Shown here one piece after another: positions 9,267 to 9,289 of a stretch of DNA of 9,289 nucleotides. Position numbers and translations under genes: made by a program. Each line of letters opens with the position of its first letter. Position 1 is the first letter of the stretch. Origin of the DNA: Rhodoferax sp. (GTDB taxonomy: Bacteria > Pseudomonadota > Gammaproteobacteria > Burkholderiales > Burkholderiaceae); NCBI GenBank assembly GCA_020048295.1, contig JAIFMT010000229.1:1-9289 (forward strand). Direction: 5' to 3'. Under the pieces are notes generated by a model, which saw nothing but the letters and a program-made list of their open reading frames with translations, was not told where the DNA came from and searched no databases.

Positions 9267-9289
9267 AACAACACCTCTCTAGATCAGTG

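Overview
The window reads as chromosomal DNA of a betaproteobacterium, most likely order Burkholderiales and probably Comamonadaceae (Rhodoferax/Polaromonas-like). This rests on the wording of the F1 ATP synthase subunits, especially alpha, beta and gamma, which match that group from memory. No database search was possible. All protein genes but one lie on the minus strand.

Right part (about 3727-9289): the F1 half of the ATP synthase operon, transcribed right to left in the classical order atpF (b), atpH (delta), atpA (alpha), atpG (gamma), atpD (beta), atpC (epsilon). Spacers are 9 to about 50 bases, and most genes have a visible Shine-Dalgarno site. The membrane genes that normally precede atpF (atpB, atpE) would lie just beyond the right edge. 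A strong Rho-independent terminator (3727-3750) closes the operon about 50 bases after atpC.

Middle-left part (611-3547): a compact same-strand cluster that starts after that terminator. In transcription order it has a 91-residue stand-alone J-domain protein, then a 194-residue protein with a His/acid-rich tail, a 247-residue acidic helical protein and a 408-residue helical protein. The gaps are 28, 49 and 28 bases. I cannot name the last three. The cluster looks like one transcription unit in which a small Hsp70 co-chaperone is tied to three uncharacterised soluble proteins. It is the least understood part of the window. A small RNA hairpin sits between its second and third genes.

Left edge (1-595): a tRNA-Ser(UGA) gene on the minus strand and, diverging from it, a small plus-strand PilZ-domain gene (predicted c-di-GMP receptor). 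The PilZ gene converges with the last gene of the J-domain cluster, with only 15 bases between the stop codons.

No mobile elements, CRISPR arrays or prophage genes are visible. Most of the window is housekeeping. The one candidate for something undescribed is the J-domain cluster.
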